This document shows positions 26,071 to 35,211 of a DNA stretch of 63,557 nt, piece by piece (the first letter of the stretch is position 1; each line of letters begins with the position of its first letter). This DNA is from Rhodospirillales bacterium (lineage in GTDB: Bacteria; Pseudomonadota; Alphaproteobacteria; Kiloniellales; JACOMY01). The position numbers were made by a program, and so were the translations under genes. A model generated the notes under the pieces. The model had not been told where the DNA came from. It was given only the letters and a program-made list of their open reading frames with translations, and made no database searches. The DNA lies in NCBI GenBank assembly GCA_014324045.1, contig JACOMY010000012.1, positions 1-63,557 of the forward strand. The letters run 5' to 3'.

Positions 26071-27243
26071 TTAAGCGGTTTCCTCGAAGAGTTCGCGCCC
26101 GATCAGCCAGCGGCGAATCTCGCTGGTGCCGGCGCCGATTTCGTAGAGCTTGGCGTCGCGCAGCAAGCGGCCGGCGGCGGAATCCTTGACGTAGCCGGTG
26201 CCGCCTAGGCACTGGATGGCCTCCAGGGCAATCTGCGTGGCCTTCTCGGCAGCGTAGAGAATCGCACCGGCGGCATCTTTTCGCGAGGTCTGGCCGCGAT
26301 CGCAAGCTTTGGCGACGGCATAGACATAGGCGCGGCTGGCATTCATCGTGGTATAGATGTCGGCCAGTTTGCCCTGCATCAGCTGGAAACTGCCGATGGC
26401 TTGGCCGAACTGCTTCCGTTCGTGGATATGGGGGACGACGATGTCCATTGCCGCCTGCATGATCCCGGTAGGCCCGGCGGCCAAGACCGCACGCTCGTAG
26501 TCGAGGCCGCTCATCAGAACATTGACGCCCTTGCCCTCCTCACCCAACAGGTTTTCCTCCGGTACTTCGCAGTCTTCGAACACCAGTTCGCCGGTGGGCG
26601 AGCCGCGCATGCCCAGCTTGTCCAAAGTCTGCGCCACCGAGAAGCCGGCGAAGCCCTTCTCCACCAGAAAGGCCGAGATACCGCGCGGACCCGCTGCCGG
26701 ATCGGTCTTGGCATAGATCACCAGGGTGTCGGCCTCGGTGCAGTTGGTGATCCAGAATTTGCCGCCGTTTAGGACATAGCGGCCGCCCTTCTTCTCGGCC
26801 CGGGTGGTCATGGAAACCACGTCGGAGCCGGCACCCGACTCGCTCATCGCCAAGGCGCCGACATGCTCGCCGGAAATCAGCTTCGGCAGATAGCGCCGCT
26901 TCTGCGCGTCGGTGCCGTTGCGCCGGATCTGATTGACGCAAAGGTTGGAGTGAGCGCCGTAGGAGAGCCCGACCGAGCCGGAGGCGCGGCTGACCTCCTC
27001 CATCGCGATCACATGCTCCAAGTAGCCGAGACCGGCGCCGCCGTACTCCTCCTCCACGGTGATGCCGTGGAGACCCAAGGCCCCCATCTCCGGCCAGAGT
27101 TCGCGCGGGAAGCTGTCCTCCCGGTCGATGCGGTCGGCCAGCGGCGCGATGCGCTCGGCGGCGAAGGCCCGGACGCTGTCGCGCAGCATGTCGGCGGTCT
27201 CGCCGAGGCCGAAGTCGAAATCCGGCAGGCGGTTGGGGATCAT
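26071..27243 (-). CDS. ivd: Isovaleryl-CoA dehydrogenase
   Basis: 390 aa acyl-CoA dehydrogenase. FAD/substrate signatures: [39 protein letters not shown], and near the C-terminus [20 protein letters not shown]. The glutamate in [16 protein letters not shown] is where isovaleryl-CoA dehydrogenases carry their catalytic base, unlike other acyl-CoA dehydrogenases. It oxidises isovaleryl-CoA in leucine catabolism, passing electrons to ETF. Last gene of an operon with a MerR regulator, a thioesterase and a GST. The usual partners (methylcrotonyl-CoA carboxylase, HMG-CoA lyase) are not next to it. Confidence 0.92.
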   Translation of the reverse strand: MIPNRLPDFDFGLGETADMLRDSVRAFAAERIAPLADRIDREDSFPRELWPEMGALGLHGITVEEEYGGAGLGYLEHVIAMEEVSRASGSVGLSYGAHSNLCVNQIRRNGTDAQKRRYLPKLISGEHVGALAMSESGAGSDVVSMTTRAEKKGGRYVLNGGKFWITNCTEADTLVIYAKTDPAAGPRGISAFLVEKGFAGFSVAQTLDKLGMRGSPTGELVFEDCEVPEENLLGEEGKGVNVLMSGLDYERAVLAAGPTGIMQAAMDIVVPHIHERKQFGQAIGSFQLMQGKLADIYTTMNASRAYVYAVAKACDRGQTSRKDAAGAILYAAEKATQIALEAIQCLGGTGYVKDSAAGRLLRDAKLYEIGAGTSEIRRWLIGRELFEETA

Positions 27244-27253
27244 GACAGTTTCC

Positions 27254-27892
27254 TCAAATCTCGTTCATCTCGAAGTCTGTCCAATGCGGGGCGATGCGGG
27301 GATCAGCCAACACGGCTTCGGCAAGCAGTGCCAGGCGGGGAAAGCGCTTGCCCGCCGCACCGGCCCGGGGATGCCAGCCGGCCAGCATAGTCAGGTAGGC
27401 GTCGACAATGCTCAGTGTCCCGCCCAGCAGGAACGGGCCGGTCCCGATTGCCGCCTCGACCATGTCCAGATGCCGCTCGAAGGCGGCAGCGGCAGCCGCC
27501 TTCACCGCCGGGGCGCCGGCAGGATCGCCGGTGTAGCGCTGCGGATAATAGATGCGCAGATCGTCTTCATAGAGCTGGGTAGCGGCGAAGATCAGCCAGC
27601 GCAGGGCCTTGGCGCGCCCGGCGCTCTGTGGCCTTGGAAACAGGCCGCTCTCGGGATGGCGGTCGGCTAGATAGAGACAGATCGCGGCGGATTCCGTCAT
27701 CACCTGGCCGTCAGGTAGCAGCAATGCCGGGATCTGGCCGCGCGGATTGACGGCCAGGAAGCCGGCGCGATGCTGATCTTGCGCAGCGAGCGAAAGCCAT
27801 TCGCTGTCGTAGGGAACACCGGCGGCAGCCAGCATCACGGCGACCGGAAAGGCACCGCTGCCCTTGGCGGCATAGAGTTTGTAGCGGCTCAT
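27254..27892 (-). CDS. Glutathione S-transferase family protein
   Basis: 212 aa. N-terminal thioredoxin-like domain with [18 protein letters not shown] and the glutathione-binding [14 protein letters not shown] and [15 protein letters not shown]-terminal helical domain with [18 protein letters not shown]. The ATG overlaps the thioesterase stop (ATGA) and its own stop is 10 bp before ivd, so it belongs to the operon. It may detoxify reactive enoyl-CoA-type intermediates; that is conjecture. Confidence 0.9.
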   Translation of the reverse strand: MSRYKLYAAKGSGAFPVAVMLAAAGVPYDSEWLSLAAQDQHRAGFLAVNPRGQIPALLLPDGQVMTESAAICLYLADRHPESGLFPRPQSAGRAKALRWLIFAATQLYEDDLRIYYPQRYTGDPAGAPAVKAAAAAAFERHLDMVEAAIGTGPFLLGGTLSIVDAYLTMLAGWHPRAGAAGKRFPRLALLAEAVLADPRIAPHWTDFEMNEI

Positions 27893-28350
27893 GGCCCTGC
27901 TCCCTCCTCTTGGGGTACCTGCATGCGCACCAAGGTGGCGATCAGCTTGGCGATCAAGCGCGCCTCGCCCGCTTTCTCGGCGAAGACTTCGGTCTCGGCG
28001 ACTGCCAAGCGCCGCCCCGGTTTCAGGACCTGTCCTACCGCCAGGAAACGCTCGCCGACCGCCGGGGAGAGCAGATGGACAGTTAGCTCGCTGGTCAAGA
28101 CCGCCTCGTTGGCCGCATAGAGGGTGAAGGCGGCATAGCCCGCCGCCGAATCGGCAATGACGGTGACGATTCCGGCATGCAGAAAGCCGTTCTGCTGGCA
28201 GAGGTCGGCGCGGTAGGGCAACAGGATCTCGACTCGCCCCGGCGCAATCCCGGCCAGGCTGGAACCGATGGTGGCCATCACCGTCTGCTGCGCAAAGGAC
28301 TCCCGTACCCGCGCAGCGAAACCAAGGTCCTTGGGCTGAAAGGCTGTCAT
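27889..28350 (-). CDS. PaaI family hot-dog thioesterase
   Basis: 153 aa. A single hot-dog domain with GRVEILLPYRADLCQQNGFL and HAGIVTVIADSAAGYAAF, the PaaI-type HGG-like motif in which the second glycine position reads HAG, followed by LTSELTVHLLSPA. It hydrolyses acyl-CoA thioesters and may release CoA from stalled intermediates of leucine catabolism. Coupled by four-base overlaps both to the MerR gene upstream and the GST gene downstream. Confidence 0.88.
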   Translation of the reverse strand: MTAFQPKDLGFAARVRESFAQQTVMATIGSSLAGIAPGRVEILLPYRADLCQQNGFLHAGIVTVIADSAAGYAAFTLYAANEAVLTSELTVHLLSPAVGERFLAVGQVLKPGRRLAVAETEVFAEKAGEARLIAKLIATLVRMQVPQEEGAGP

Positions 28351-28733
28351 TGCGCATCCCCTTCCAGATTGACAAGCCGTTCCTTGCAGACTGCGGCAAC
28401 GCTCTCTAGCTCGGCAAGTGTCTCCTCGATATCGGCGCGTTTCGCCTCCAACTGCCGCCGCCGCGCCGCGATGCGCGCCAGCAGCAGGGAGAGCTGGGCC
28501 GCCTCCTCCGCCGGCGCATCGTAGAGATCGACGATCTCACGGATTTCTGCTAAGCTGAAACCCAGTCTTTGCCCCCTTTGTATCAGCTTCACTCTTGTGC
28601 GCGCCCGCTGATCGTAGAGCCGTCTCTGCCCCTCCCGCTTCGGCTGGATCAAGCCTTCGCTCTCCCAGAACCGCAGAGTCCTGGGCGTGGCCCCGGAGGC
28701 CCGAGAAAGATCGGCGATTGAGCAGAGGATCAT
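28347..28733 (-). CDS. MerR-family regulator, LiuR-like
   Basis: 128 aa. A MerR winged helix at the N-terminus (SIADLSRASGATPRTLRFWE then GLIQPKREGQRRLY), a hinge, and a C-terminal coiled coil, with no metal-binding cysteine arrangement (single C4 and C115). In proteobacteria the MerR protein linked to ivd is LiuR, a regulator of branched-chain amino-acid catabolism. First gene of the operon, with a perfect palindrome 16 bp upstream of its start that is the likely operator. Confidence 0.85.
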   Translation of the reverse strand: MILCSIADLSRASGATPRTLRFWESEGLIQPKREGQRRLYDQRARTRVKLIQRGQRLGFSLAEIREIVDLYDAPAEEAAQLSLLLARIAARRRQLEAKRADIEETLAELESVAAVCKERLVNLEGDAQ

Positions 28734-28748
28734 GGGTGGAGCTTACTA

Positions 28749-28764
28749 ACGTTTACGTAAACGT
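28749..28764. promoter_or_regulatory. Probable LiuR/MerR operator palindrome
   Basis: ACGTTTACGTAAACGT is a perfect 16-bp palindrome 15 bp upstream of the MerR-type start codon. It resembles the LiuR-type sites described for leucine/isovalerate genes, so autoregulation of the merR-paaI-gst-ivd operon is likely. Confidence 0.7.
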
Positions 28765-29136
28765 CAACTTTTGAGGATCTTTCTTCGTGCGCCCAGCGGC
28801 GCAAGAGAATGGGTGCATCGTGCAAGTGTTATCTTGGGTTCGGCTTCTGTCGCGGATCTGGCCGATCGCTCCGAACGCCAGGATCGTGTTCCAGGGCGGA
28901 ATGCAAGAGGCTCACGTTGGCTGTCGAGAAGGCGGTTCGGGCTATCGATGCCTTGTGCTAAGCGCCGATCCGACCGGGTTTCCTGCGCGCCTGGCTCATC
29001 CACATCGATAGAGAGGTGCGCCGGAGGTAACGGAGCGATGGCCAGCTGCGAGGGCATTTATGGCTGCCAAGTGCCGCTTCGAACGATAGGATCGGCCGCA
29101 CAGGCGCCTTGGTTGGAACCCTCCGGACGGTCCCTC
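28765..29136. other. Intergenic region between the leucine operon and the class V PLP gene
   Basis: About 370 bp. It should contain the plus-strand promoter for the PLP enzyme. Frames on both strands cross it, but the translations lack any recognisable domain and codon use is unlike the neighbours. Nothing else noted. Confidence 0.35.
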
Positions 29137-30381
29137 ATGTCTCAAAGCTTTCCCCTCGACGATGTCCGTGCGCGCTTTCCGGCCTTGGCCGAGGAAGCGG
29201 GGCGCATCTTTCTCGACAATCCGGCCGGCACGCAGGTCCCCGATCTGGTAATCGATGCGGTGAGCGACTGCTTTCGCCGGGCCTTCGGTAATCTGGGAGG
29301 CTACTTCGCCACCAGCCGGCTGGCGGAGGAAACTGTCGCGCGGGCGCACCGGCAAGCAGCGCTCTTCTGCGGTGCCGCCGGGCCGCAGGAGATCGCCATC
29401 GGTGCATCGATGACAGAGCTAACCTATGCGGTTGGCCGGGCCATAGCGCGGCGGCTAGAGCCGGGCGACGAGATCGTCGTGACCTCGATGGATCATGAAG
29501 GAAATGTCTCGCCTTGGCTTCAGGTCGCCGAAGACTACGGGCTGACGCTACGCAAGATCCGCTTCGACGATCGGAGCTGGCGGATCGAACCGGGCGCGCT
29601 GGCCGAGGTCTTGAATACGCGGACCAAGCTACTGGCGGTGACCTACGCCAGCAACCTGAGCGGCGCAATCAACCCTGTCGCCGAACTGACCGCCTTGGCC
29701 AAGCAGGCCGGCGCCCTGGTCTATGTCGATGCCGTGCAGTTTGCGCCGCACGGCTTGATCGACGTGGCGGCGCTGGGCTGCGATTTTCTAGTCTGCTCAG
29801 CCTACAAGTTTTTCGGGCCGCACATCTCCATGTTGTGGGGCCGCGAAGAGGTGCTGCAGGCGCTGCCTGCCGACCGACTGCGCTGTGCAGCGGCGGCGCC
29901 GGGCGGGCGCTTCGAGCGGGGGACGCCGCAGATCGAGCTGCAAGCGGGCTTCTCGGCCGCCATTGACTATATGCTCAGGCTGGGGCGCAGCCTCGGCGCC
30001 GAGGCTGCGCCGCGCAATGCCCTGGCCGCTGCCTTCGGCGCCTCGCAGGCTTACGAAGCGGATCTGATGCGCCAGATGATCGAGGGCCTGACCGCGATCC
30101 CGGGCCTGACCCTGCGCGGCCCGGCCGATCTGCAGCGGCTCGACCGGCGGGTCCCGACCTTCTCGGTCACCTCGGATCGGGTCAGCAGCCGCGGCATGGC
30201 GGCGGCTCTGGCGGTGCGGGGGATCCATGCTTGGTCGGGCCACAACTACGCCTACGAGATCGCCCTGCAGTTGGGCCTGGATATGGACGACGGCGTCCTG
30301 CGCCTAGGCGCCGCCCACTACAACAGTGCCGAGGAGATCGCCCGGACGCTGAACGCATTGGAGGACATCGCACGGGGGTAG
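29137..30381 (+). CDS. Cysteine desulfurase-like class V PLP enzyme
   Basis: 414 aa from the ATG at 29137 (MSQSFPLDDVRARFPAL), where family similarity begins. Landmarks are IFLDNPAGTQVPD, VTSMDHEGNVSPWL, YVDAVQFAPHGLIDV (cofactor Asp) and the Schiff-base lysine in VCSAYKFFGPHISMLWG. It resembles the cysteine-desulfurase-like family of unknown substrate (TIGR01976 type) more than SufS/IscS. The desulfurase active-site cysteine loop cannot be identified by eye, so C-S lyase, epimerase or desulfurase activity are all possible. Stands alone. Confidence 0.8.
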   Translation: MSQSFPLDDVRARFPALAEEAGRIFLDNPAGTQVPDLVIDAVSDCFRRAFGNLGGYFATSRLAEETVARAHRQAALFCGAAGPQEIAIGASMTELTYAVGRAIARRLEPGDEIVVTSMDHEGNVSPWLQVAEDYGLTLRKIRFDDRSWRIEPGALAEVLNTRTKLLAVTYASNLSGAINPVAELTALAKQAGALVYVDAVQFAPHGLIDVAALGCDFLVCSAYKFFGPHISMLWGREEVLQALPADRLRCAAAAPGGRFERGTPQIELQAGFSAAIDYMLRLGRSLGAEAAPRNALAAAFGASQAYEADLMRQMIEGLTAIPGLTLRGPADLQRLDRRVPTFSVTSDRVSSRGMAAALAVRGIHAWSGHNYAYEIALQLGLDMDDGVLRLGAAHYNSAEEIARTLNALEDIARG

Positions 30382-30801
30382 CCCTGGGTTTAGCCGCGCA
30401 TCTTCTTGCCCCGGATCGACCGGCCGGTGCGCCCAGTCGGCGCCGTTCTCGAAGTTGCCGCCGTCGCCGGCCGCCGGACCCGATCGGCATGGATGCCGCT
30501 GCCGGAACGCAGCACGAAGTCCGGCCGGTGCCTGGCCATGGCAGCCTTGTCGGTTCCCCAGGCCCCTGGCCGCAGCCGAAGGAGATCTTGCGGCGGTCGG
30601 CGGCACGCGAGATGGACGGCAAAGCGAAGCCGCCGGTAACGGTAAGACCGCCGGCTGCCGCGCCGGGAGAAGGAACGACGGCTCATGGCCGCTGTCCTCA
30701 TTGAAGGGGTGTGAGCGCGGCTACACATGACAATCAAGATCATACAGGTCGGTCACCGTGCCGCGACGCTTTCTGGAAAGTCAGGATGCCGGGCAGAGCG
30801 A
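30382..30801. other. Intergenic region after the PLP gene
   Basis: About 420 bp. A minus-strand frame here encodes an arginine-rich product starting MSRRSFSRRGSRRSYR (from about 30687). The composition is that expected of antisense GC-rich DNA and no homolog is recognised, so I do not call it a gene. Convergent ends of the PLP gene and the transporter meet here. Confidence 0.35.
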
Positions 30802-31707
30802 TCAACCCAGGTTCAGCATGATGGCAATGGCGGCCAACAGCAGCAGGATACCGCAGACCTCGGCTTTGCTCGGCACCTCCTTGAAGCCCCACAGGGCGAT
30901 CGTGAAGGTGAAAACCATCTCGATCAAGCCCAGCGTGCGGACATAGGCGACGGTCTGCAGGGTGAAGGCGGTAAACCAGCAGGCCGAGGCGGCGATGCCG
31001 GCGATGCCGGCCAGCACCGCGACCTTGCGCGCGCGCCAGATCGCTGTCAGCTGCCCCGGTTCACGCAGGCGCAGATAGGCGCCGATGATTGCGCTCTGTA
31101 TGACGGCGGACCAGAAGAGGGCATAACCGGCCGACATCAGCACGCTCGGATGCTCCAGCGACAGAGAAGCGGCGCGGAAGGAAACTGCGGAGGCTCCGAA
31201 GAGCCCTGCCGAGGTCATACCTAGCACGGCCGGCCGCTGGAACCAGCCGGTGAGAAAGGCCCGCCAAGATCTCCCGTTCTCCTGCAGCGAGAAGAGCATG
31301 ACGCCCAAGGTGCCCAGAAGGATGGCCACGGCACCCGGCGTTGAGACTTGATCGCCCAGGAAGATCGAACCGAAGAGTGCGGCCTGCACCACCTCCGTCT
31401 TTGTGTAAGCGATGCCGACGGCAAAGTTGCGCTGCTTGAGGACGGTCAACAGCAGCACTGTCGCGAAGGTCTGGCTGAGCGATCCAGCGGTGACCCAAAG
31501 CCAGAAATCGAGCTGCGGCTGCGGAAAGGCGTGGCCGAGGCCATTGAGCAGCAGGAGATAGGCCAGAGCCAAAGGCAGGCCGTAGATGTAGCGCGTCATG
31601 GTCGCGCCGTTGGTGCTGAGGCGCCCGACCAGATAGCGTTGCACCGCCGTCCGCAGATTTTGCAGCAGGGCGGCCGCGACGGTCAGGGGAATCCACAACC
31701 AGATCAT
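30802..31707 (-). CDS. EamA/DMT-superfamily transporter
   Basis: 301 aa with about ten hydrophobic helices in two repeats of five. The first repeat has a conserved charged entry (QNLRTAVQRYLVGRLSTNGA); the second ends in GFKEVPSKAEVCGILLLLA. Inner-membrane drug/metabolite transporter family, usually exporting amino acids or small metabolites. The substrate cannot be read from sequence, and it has no operon partner. Confidence 0.85.
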   Translation of the reverse strand: MIWLWIPLTVAAALLQNLRTAVQRYLVGRLSTNGATMTRYIYGLPLALAYLLLLNGLGHAFPQPQLDFWLWVTAGSLSQTFATVLLLTVLKQRNFAVGIAYTKTEVVQAALFGSIFLGDQVSTPGAVAILLGTLGVMLFSLQENGRSWRAFLTGWFQRPAVLGMTSAGLFGASAVSFRAASLSLEHPSVLMSAGYALFWSAVIQSAIIGAYLRLREPGQLTAIWRARKVAVLAGIAGIAASACWFTAFTLQTVAYVRTLGLIEMVFTFTIALWGFKEVPSKAEVCGILLLLAAIAIMLNLG

Positions 31708-32385
31708 GCGCCCAAAAGAACGTCACCCGCATAGGGTTTGTCAAAGCCATGACGGCTTTTGCACAGGATGGTTTTTACATTGGGGGGTTTACAGTGGCGC
31801 CAGGTTTCGGCGGCATGGCTTTACGAAGTCGTCGGGCACCCGCGCCCGAGAGACCGGCTAGGCGGTACGGCGGCCAGTTAAGCGACCCCGGCAGTGGCCA
31901 CATCGAGGCCGATCGTGCGGCGATCCCTGTCGTTCAGACTCTTCGGCTACGCACGAACCGGCTCATGTCCGCCAGAGATTGCATAAAGCGCCGCTGGCAA
32001 GCTTCTTCAAGCCCGCATGCGATCCTTACACAACAAGCCCTAGCCTGCAAGATACAAGGTCAATACTTGGGCCGACACTCGGTGGCAACACAATCCTTTT
32101 GTATATGCATTGGCAGCAACGGCATTCCTTTGCGGATCGCGATCGACAAGAGCGGGGCAAAGGGTGCCACAATCGAAGAAAGAATTCGAACTGAAGGGCG
32201 ATGGCTTCGTGCAGCTTGCAGCCCCTGCAGAATAACTCTGCCCGGTCGATAGGATGCTTTGCGGCTGAGTGAAGGTTTGCGGCAAAGTCTTCTGCCGCAC
32301 GATGCAATTCAAAATTGTCAAACTCTAACAAAGACCGAATCGACCGGCTTTTATGCTGAAATTCACAAAATTGACCTCCGCGAAT
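31708..32385. other. 680-bp gene-free boundary before the methylamine-type cluster
   Basis: No convincing gene on either strand; frames up to 167 codons lack domains. From about 31980 the DNA is more AT-rich. It separates host-like genes from the cluster at 32.4-45.6 kb and may mark the junction where that cluster was inserted. No integrase, tRNA or flanking direct repeat was seen. Confidence 0.4.
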
Positions 32386-33639
32386 TCAGACCCTCAGCGC
32401 ATTAACCGCCGATAACAGCTGCGCCACTTCCTGTTCCGTATTGTAATGGCATAGGGAAATACGAATGCAGTCCGGCAAGCCAAGCGGGCTCAGCACATTG
32501 CCGCTGTAGTGATCTGCCTTGCGGGTATGCGTGCGGATTCCCTGCCGGTTCAGCGCCTCGACGACATCAGCCGACGCCATGCCTTCGACCGCGATGGACA
32601 CCAGCCCCTGGCGCGCCGGGTTGTCCGCGCCTGCCAGGATCGAGACGCGGTCCATATGGCGCAGGCCGGGCAGGTTGCCTGTGCCATCGATCATCGCGTC
32701 CGTCAGGTGAGTCTCATAAGCATGGATCGCCCGACCGGCCGCTTCGATGCGCGCGCGGCTGCCGGTCTCGTCGGACACTTCGCCCCCCAACCAGTCGAAA
32801 TAGGCGACGACATCCGAAACTGTCGCGTATGAGCCGGTGTCACGGGTGCCAAACTCCCAGCCGGTTGCGGGTGCGTCGATCAACATGTCGTGCGGCGCGG
32901 TGCTCAGCCGATCGGATATCCAGGCAATGCCGTAGCCGTGACGCGAAAACACCTTATAGGGCGAAATCGCATAGCCGTCGACATTGTAGGCGTCCAGATC
33001 GACTTGACCATGGGCAGCATGCTGGATGCCGTCGACGACGATCATGCAATCCGGAGCCACGGCGCGGATCGCCTCGGAGATCGCGGCGGCATCCATGCCC
33101 ATGCCCGTCACCGGAGAAGCATGCAGGACGGTTGCCACACTCACGTCCGGCGTCATCAGCGCGGTATAGTCCTCGGCCGTCACCATGCCGGTTGCGTTGT
33201 CATGGGGCACGTTCACATAGTCCAGCCCGGCAATCCCGGCCCAACGGCGCGCTGCGCTGCGGGTAGCGGGATGTTCGATCGACGACCCTATAATCTTGGA
33301 GCCTTTGGGCGCGTTGACGCAGGCGGTGCGGATCATGCGGAACAACAGCTCGGTTCCGCTTTCCCCGGCGAAAAACTGACCGGACGAGGCATTCATGAAC
33401 AGGGCAAGATCGCTCTTAGCCTTGTCGATTACATCCTGTGTGCCCTGACCTGCCGGATTGATACGCCCCGGGTTGTCCGGGAGCGCGGCGTAGAAGGCCG
33501 AAGTCTCGACCACCGATTTCAGCGTCAACGCGCCACCGGCGTTTTCGAAGAAGATGCGTTCGCCCTGAAAGGGGCAGCTGTCCACATGCGCAAAGCGGTC
33601 GCGAATGGCGTCGATGAGGGCGGGATTTTCTCGAATCAT
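32386..33639 (-). CDS. Class V PLP-dependent aminotransferase/lyase
   Basis: 417 aa. The fold-type I signature includes FFENAGGALTLKSV, SSIEHPATRSAARRWAG, MIVVDGIQHAAHGQVDL (cofactor Asp) and the lysine in YAISPYKVFSRHGYG. Like the enzyme at 29.1 kb it belongs to the cysteine-desulfurase/isopenicillin-epimerase group without a certain substrate. Its ATG overlaps (ATGA) a stop of the broken reading frame upstream, and it is the last gene of the arm that begins with the class III aminotransferase. It may process an amino-containing intermediate or release sulfur or alanine. Confidence 0.8.
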   Translation of the reverse strand: MIRENPALIDAIRDRFAHVDSCPFQGERIFFENAGGALTLKSVVETSAFYAALPDNPGRINPAGQGTQDVIDKAKSDLALFMNASSGQFFAGESGTELLFRMIRTACVNAPKGSKIIGSSIEHPATRSAARRWAGIAGLDYVNVPHDNATGMVTAEDYTALMTPDVSVATVLHASPVTGMGMDAAAISEAIRAVAPDCMIVVDGIQHAAHGQVDLDAYNVDGYAISPYKVFSRHGYGIAWISDRLSTAPHDMLIDAPATGWEFGTRDTGSYATVSDVVAYFDWLGGEVSDETGSRARIEAAGRAIHAYETHLTDAMIDGTGNLPGLRHMDRVSILAGADNPARQGLVSIAVEGMASADVVEALNRQGIRTHTRKADHYSGNVLSPLGLPDCIRISLCHYNTEQEVAQLLSAVNALRV

Positions 33640-33948
33640 CTTGTCATTCTCTCAGAGATCACACTGTGCGCAGCACCGGCGCCTGCGCAATCGCCGCCGC
33701 GCTTGAGGGGCCATCGTTCTCCCCCAGCTTGGATGTCGATCCACGCGCGCGGGACCGAAGCGGTGCTCACCGTCACCAACCGCCATCGGGCACTGCCATC
33801 GGCGTATCGGCCACCGCGCCGGCAAGCGATCCGCGCTGTAGGGCGCGGGCGGCTTCGGATAGGGGCCCGCCCCAAGCGCACCCAAGCCGATATTCACCAG
33901 CTGGTCCAGCCGATTGTCCAGCCGGGTGATCGGAGCCCTATCGGCCAT
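33636..33948 (-). pseudogene. Small gene broken by a frameshift between two PLP-enzyme genes
   Basis: An ATG at 33948 lies directly after the stop of the SelA-like gene and opens a frame starting MADRAPITRLDNRLDQLV. A different frame ends at 33636 in a TGA that overlaps the ATG of the class V gene. The distance of 313 bases is not a multiple of three, so coupled start and stop are in different frames, as expected for a gene of about 104 codons with one indel. The N-terminus (ITRLD...) loosely recalls RidA-type deaminases, but no family could be assigned. Confidence 0.45.
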
Positions 33949-35211
33949 TCATGTGTCTCCAAACAGCGTTGCTGTAAACCACGTCTTGTCCTGCAGATTG
34001 GCAGCGGTCTTTTGCATTGCCGACATGAGGCAGTCGGCAACCGCCGCCGCGCCCCCCGCGCGGGCTACCGCGCCGGTCGTCGGTTTCAGCCGGATCGACA
34101 CCCGACCGCCGGGCTGGCCGTGGGTGTTGACCGTTACGATCCCCTTGTCCTGCAGCATCAGCATACCGATGACCGCGGTTACCTCGGCGGGCACCAGATC
34201 GGTCCGAGATGCGCCGGCCATCCCCAGAACGATCTCTAGCGCATCCTGTTCGTCGATCTTCGGACCCAGCGCCGATCGGGCGATACGGCCGGCCCCCAGC
34301 GCGGTCTCCAGCGCATCGGCCAGATCCCGACCGTCCTGCACCTCTTGCAGCAGCAGATCGGGGGTGAAACCCTGCAAGCTGCGCAGCGCGCCGACAGCCA
34401 CGGGAGCACGGGCCTCCATCCCCAATTCGCCGGCCCTGGCCTGCACCGGAATCAAGGCCGCCGGGTCACCGCACAGTACCCCCGCACGCGGGCCGGACAA
34501 GCCGGCCTTGTCGGTGTTGGTGACGACCAGGTCGGCGCCAAAGGACAGCGACGCGCCGCCGCCATGTAGAACGGGACGAAACCGCGCGCCGTATGCATCG
34601 TCGAGGAAAACCACGCAACCTGCGTCCTGCCCCGCCGTGACCGCATCGTGGATCAGGTCGTCGCCCAGCATCGACAATTCCGAGGTCACTGGCGTGATTA
34701 CGAACAGCGCCGGGCCGTCCTCGGCCAGCGCCTGTTTCACGGCGGCCAGATCGTGCACCTCCCGCACCGGCACAGCGGCCAGCCGCGCCCCACGCAGAAC
34801 CGAGGCATGGCTGCGGTCGCCCTCGGCCACTAGACACAGTACCGCTTTGCCGCCGCTATGGGCCAGAACGGTCGCCACGATCCCGGCGCTGGTGCGATTG
34901 ACGACGGCAACGGCTTCGTGCCCCTGTCCGCCCAAATGGGCAAGTGCGGCCTGACGCAACTCTTCACCGTAAAGGCCCGGTCCGATCCATTCCTCGCACA
35001 GTCCGTTCAGATCGTCCGGCGCAGCGGGGTAGAAGCGGAGGTTACCGGTGCAGATGGCGATCTTGCCGATGCCGTCACGGGTCACGAAATCTGCTGCGAC
35101 GCGACCCGCCTGGGCCAACCTGCGCACCTCATCCGCCGAGTCCTTCAGCAGCGCTCCCCGGGCATAGCTCACGTTCGGATCGATCCTATTGCCGAAACGG
35201 TCCCTGCTCAC
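33949..35211 (-). CDS. SelA-like PLP-dependent enzyme
   Basis: 420 aa from a GTG that overlaps the aldehyde dehydrogenase stop (GTGA). Features of the selenocysteine-synthase-like group: GPGLYGEELRQAALAHLGGQ, AVAVVNRTSAGIVATVL, VVFLDDAYGARFRP (cofactor Asp) and the Schiff-base lysine in VVTNTDKAGLSGPRAGVLCG. Characterised relatives outside selenium metabolism are ammonia lyases such as D-glucosaminate-6-phosphate lyase. There is no selB or tRNA-Sec nearby, so selenocysteine synthesis is unlikely. In this cluster it may eliminate or rearrange an amino-acid intermediate. Confidence 0.78.
   Translation of the reverse strand: MSRDRFGNRIDPNVSYARGALLKDSADEVRRLAQAGRVAADFVTRDGIGKIAICTGNLRFYPAAPDDLNGLCEEWIGPGLYGEELRQAALAHLGGQGHEAVAVVNRTSAGIVATVLAHSGGKAVLCLVAEGDRSHASVLRGARLAAVPVREVHDLAAVKQALAEDGPALFVITPVTSELSMLGDDLIHDAVTAGQDAGCVVFLDDAYGARFRPVLHGGGASLSFGADLVVTNTDKAGLSGPRAGVLCGDPAALIPVQARAGELGMEARAPVAVGALRSLQGFTPDLLLQEVQDGRDLADALETALGAGRIARSALGPKIDEQDALEIVLGMAGASRTDLVPAEVTAVIGMLMLQDKGIVTVNTHGQPGGRVSIRLKPTTGAVARAGGAAAVADCLMSAMQKTAANLQDKTWFTATLFGDT

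Noticed and set aside
30390..30743. Arginine-rich minus-strand ORF starting near 30687-30743
   Set aside because: Composition is typical of chance frames in GC-rich DNA, no domain or homolog recognised, and no coupling to neighbours.
33949..35211. Selenocysteine synthase SelA
   Set aside because: The protein belongs to the SelA-like fold group, but there is no selB, selD or tRNA-Sec and the context is amine catabolism.
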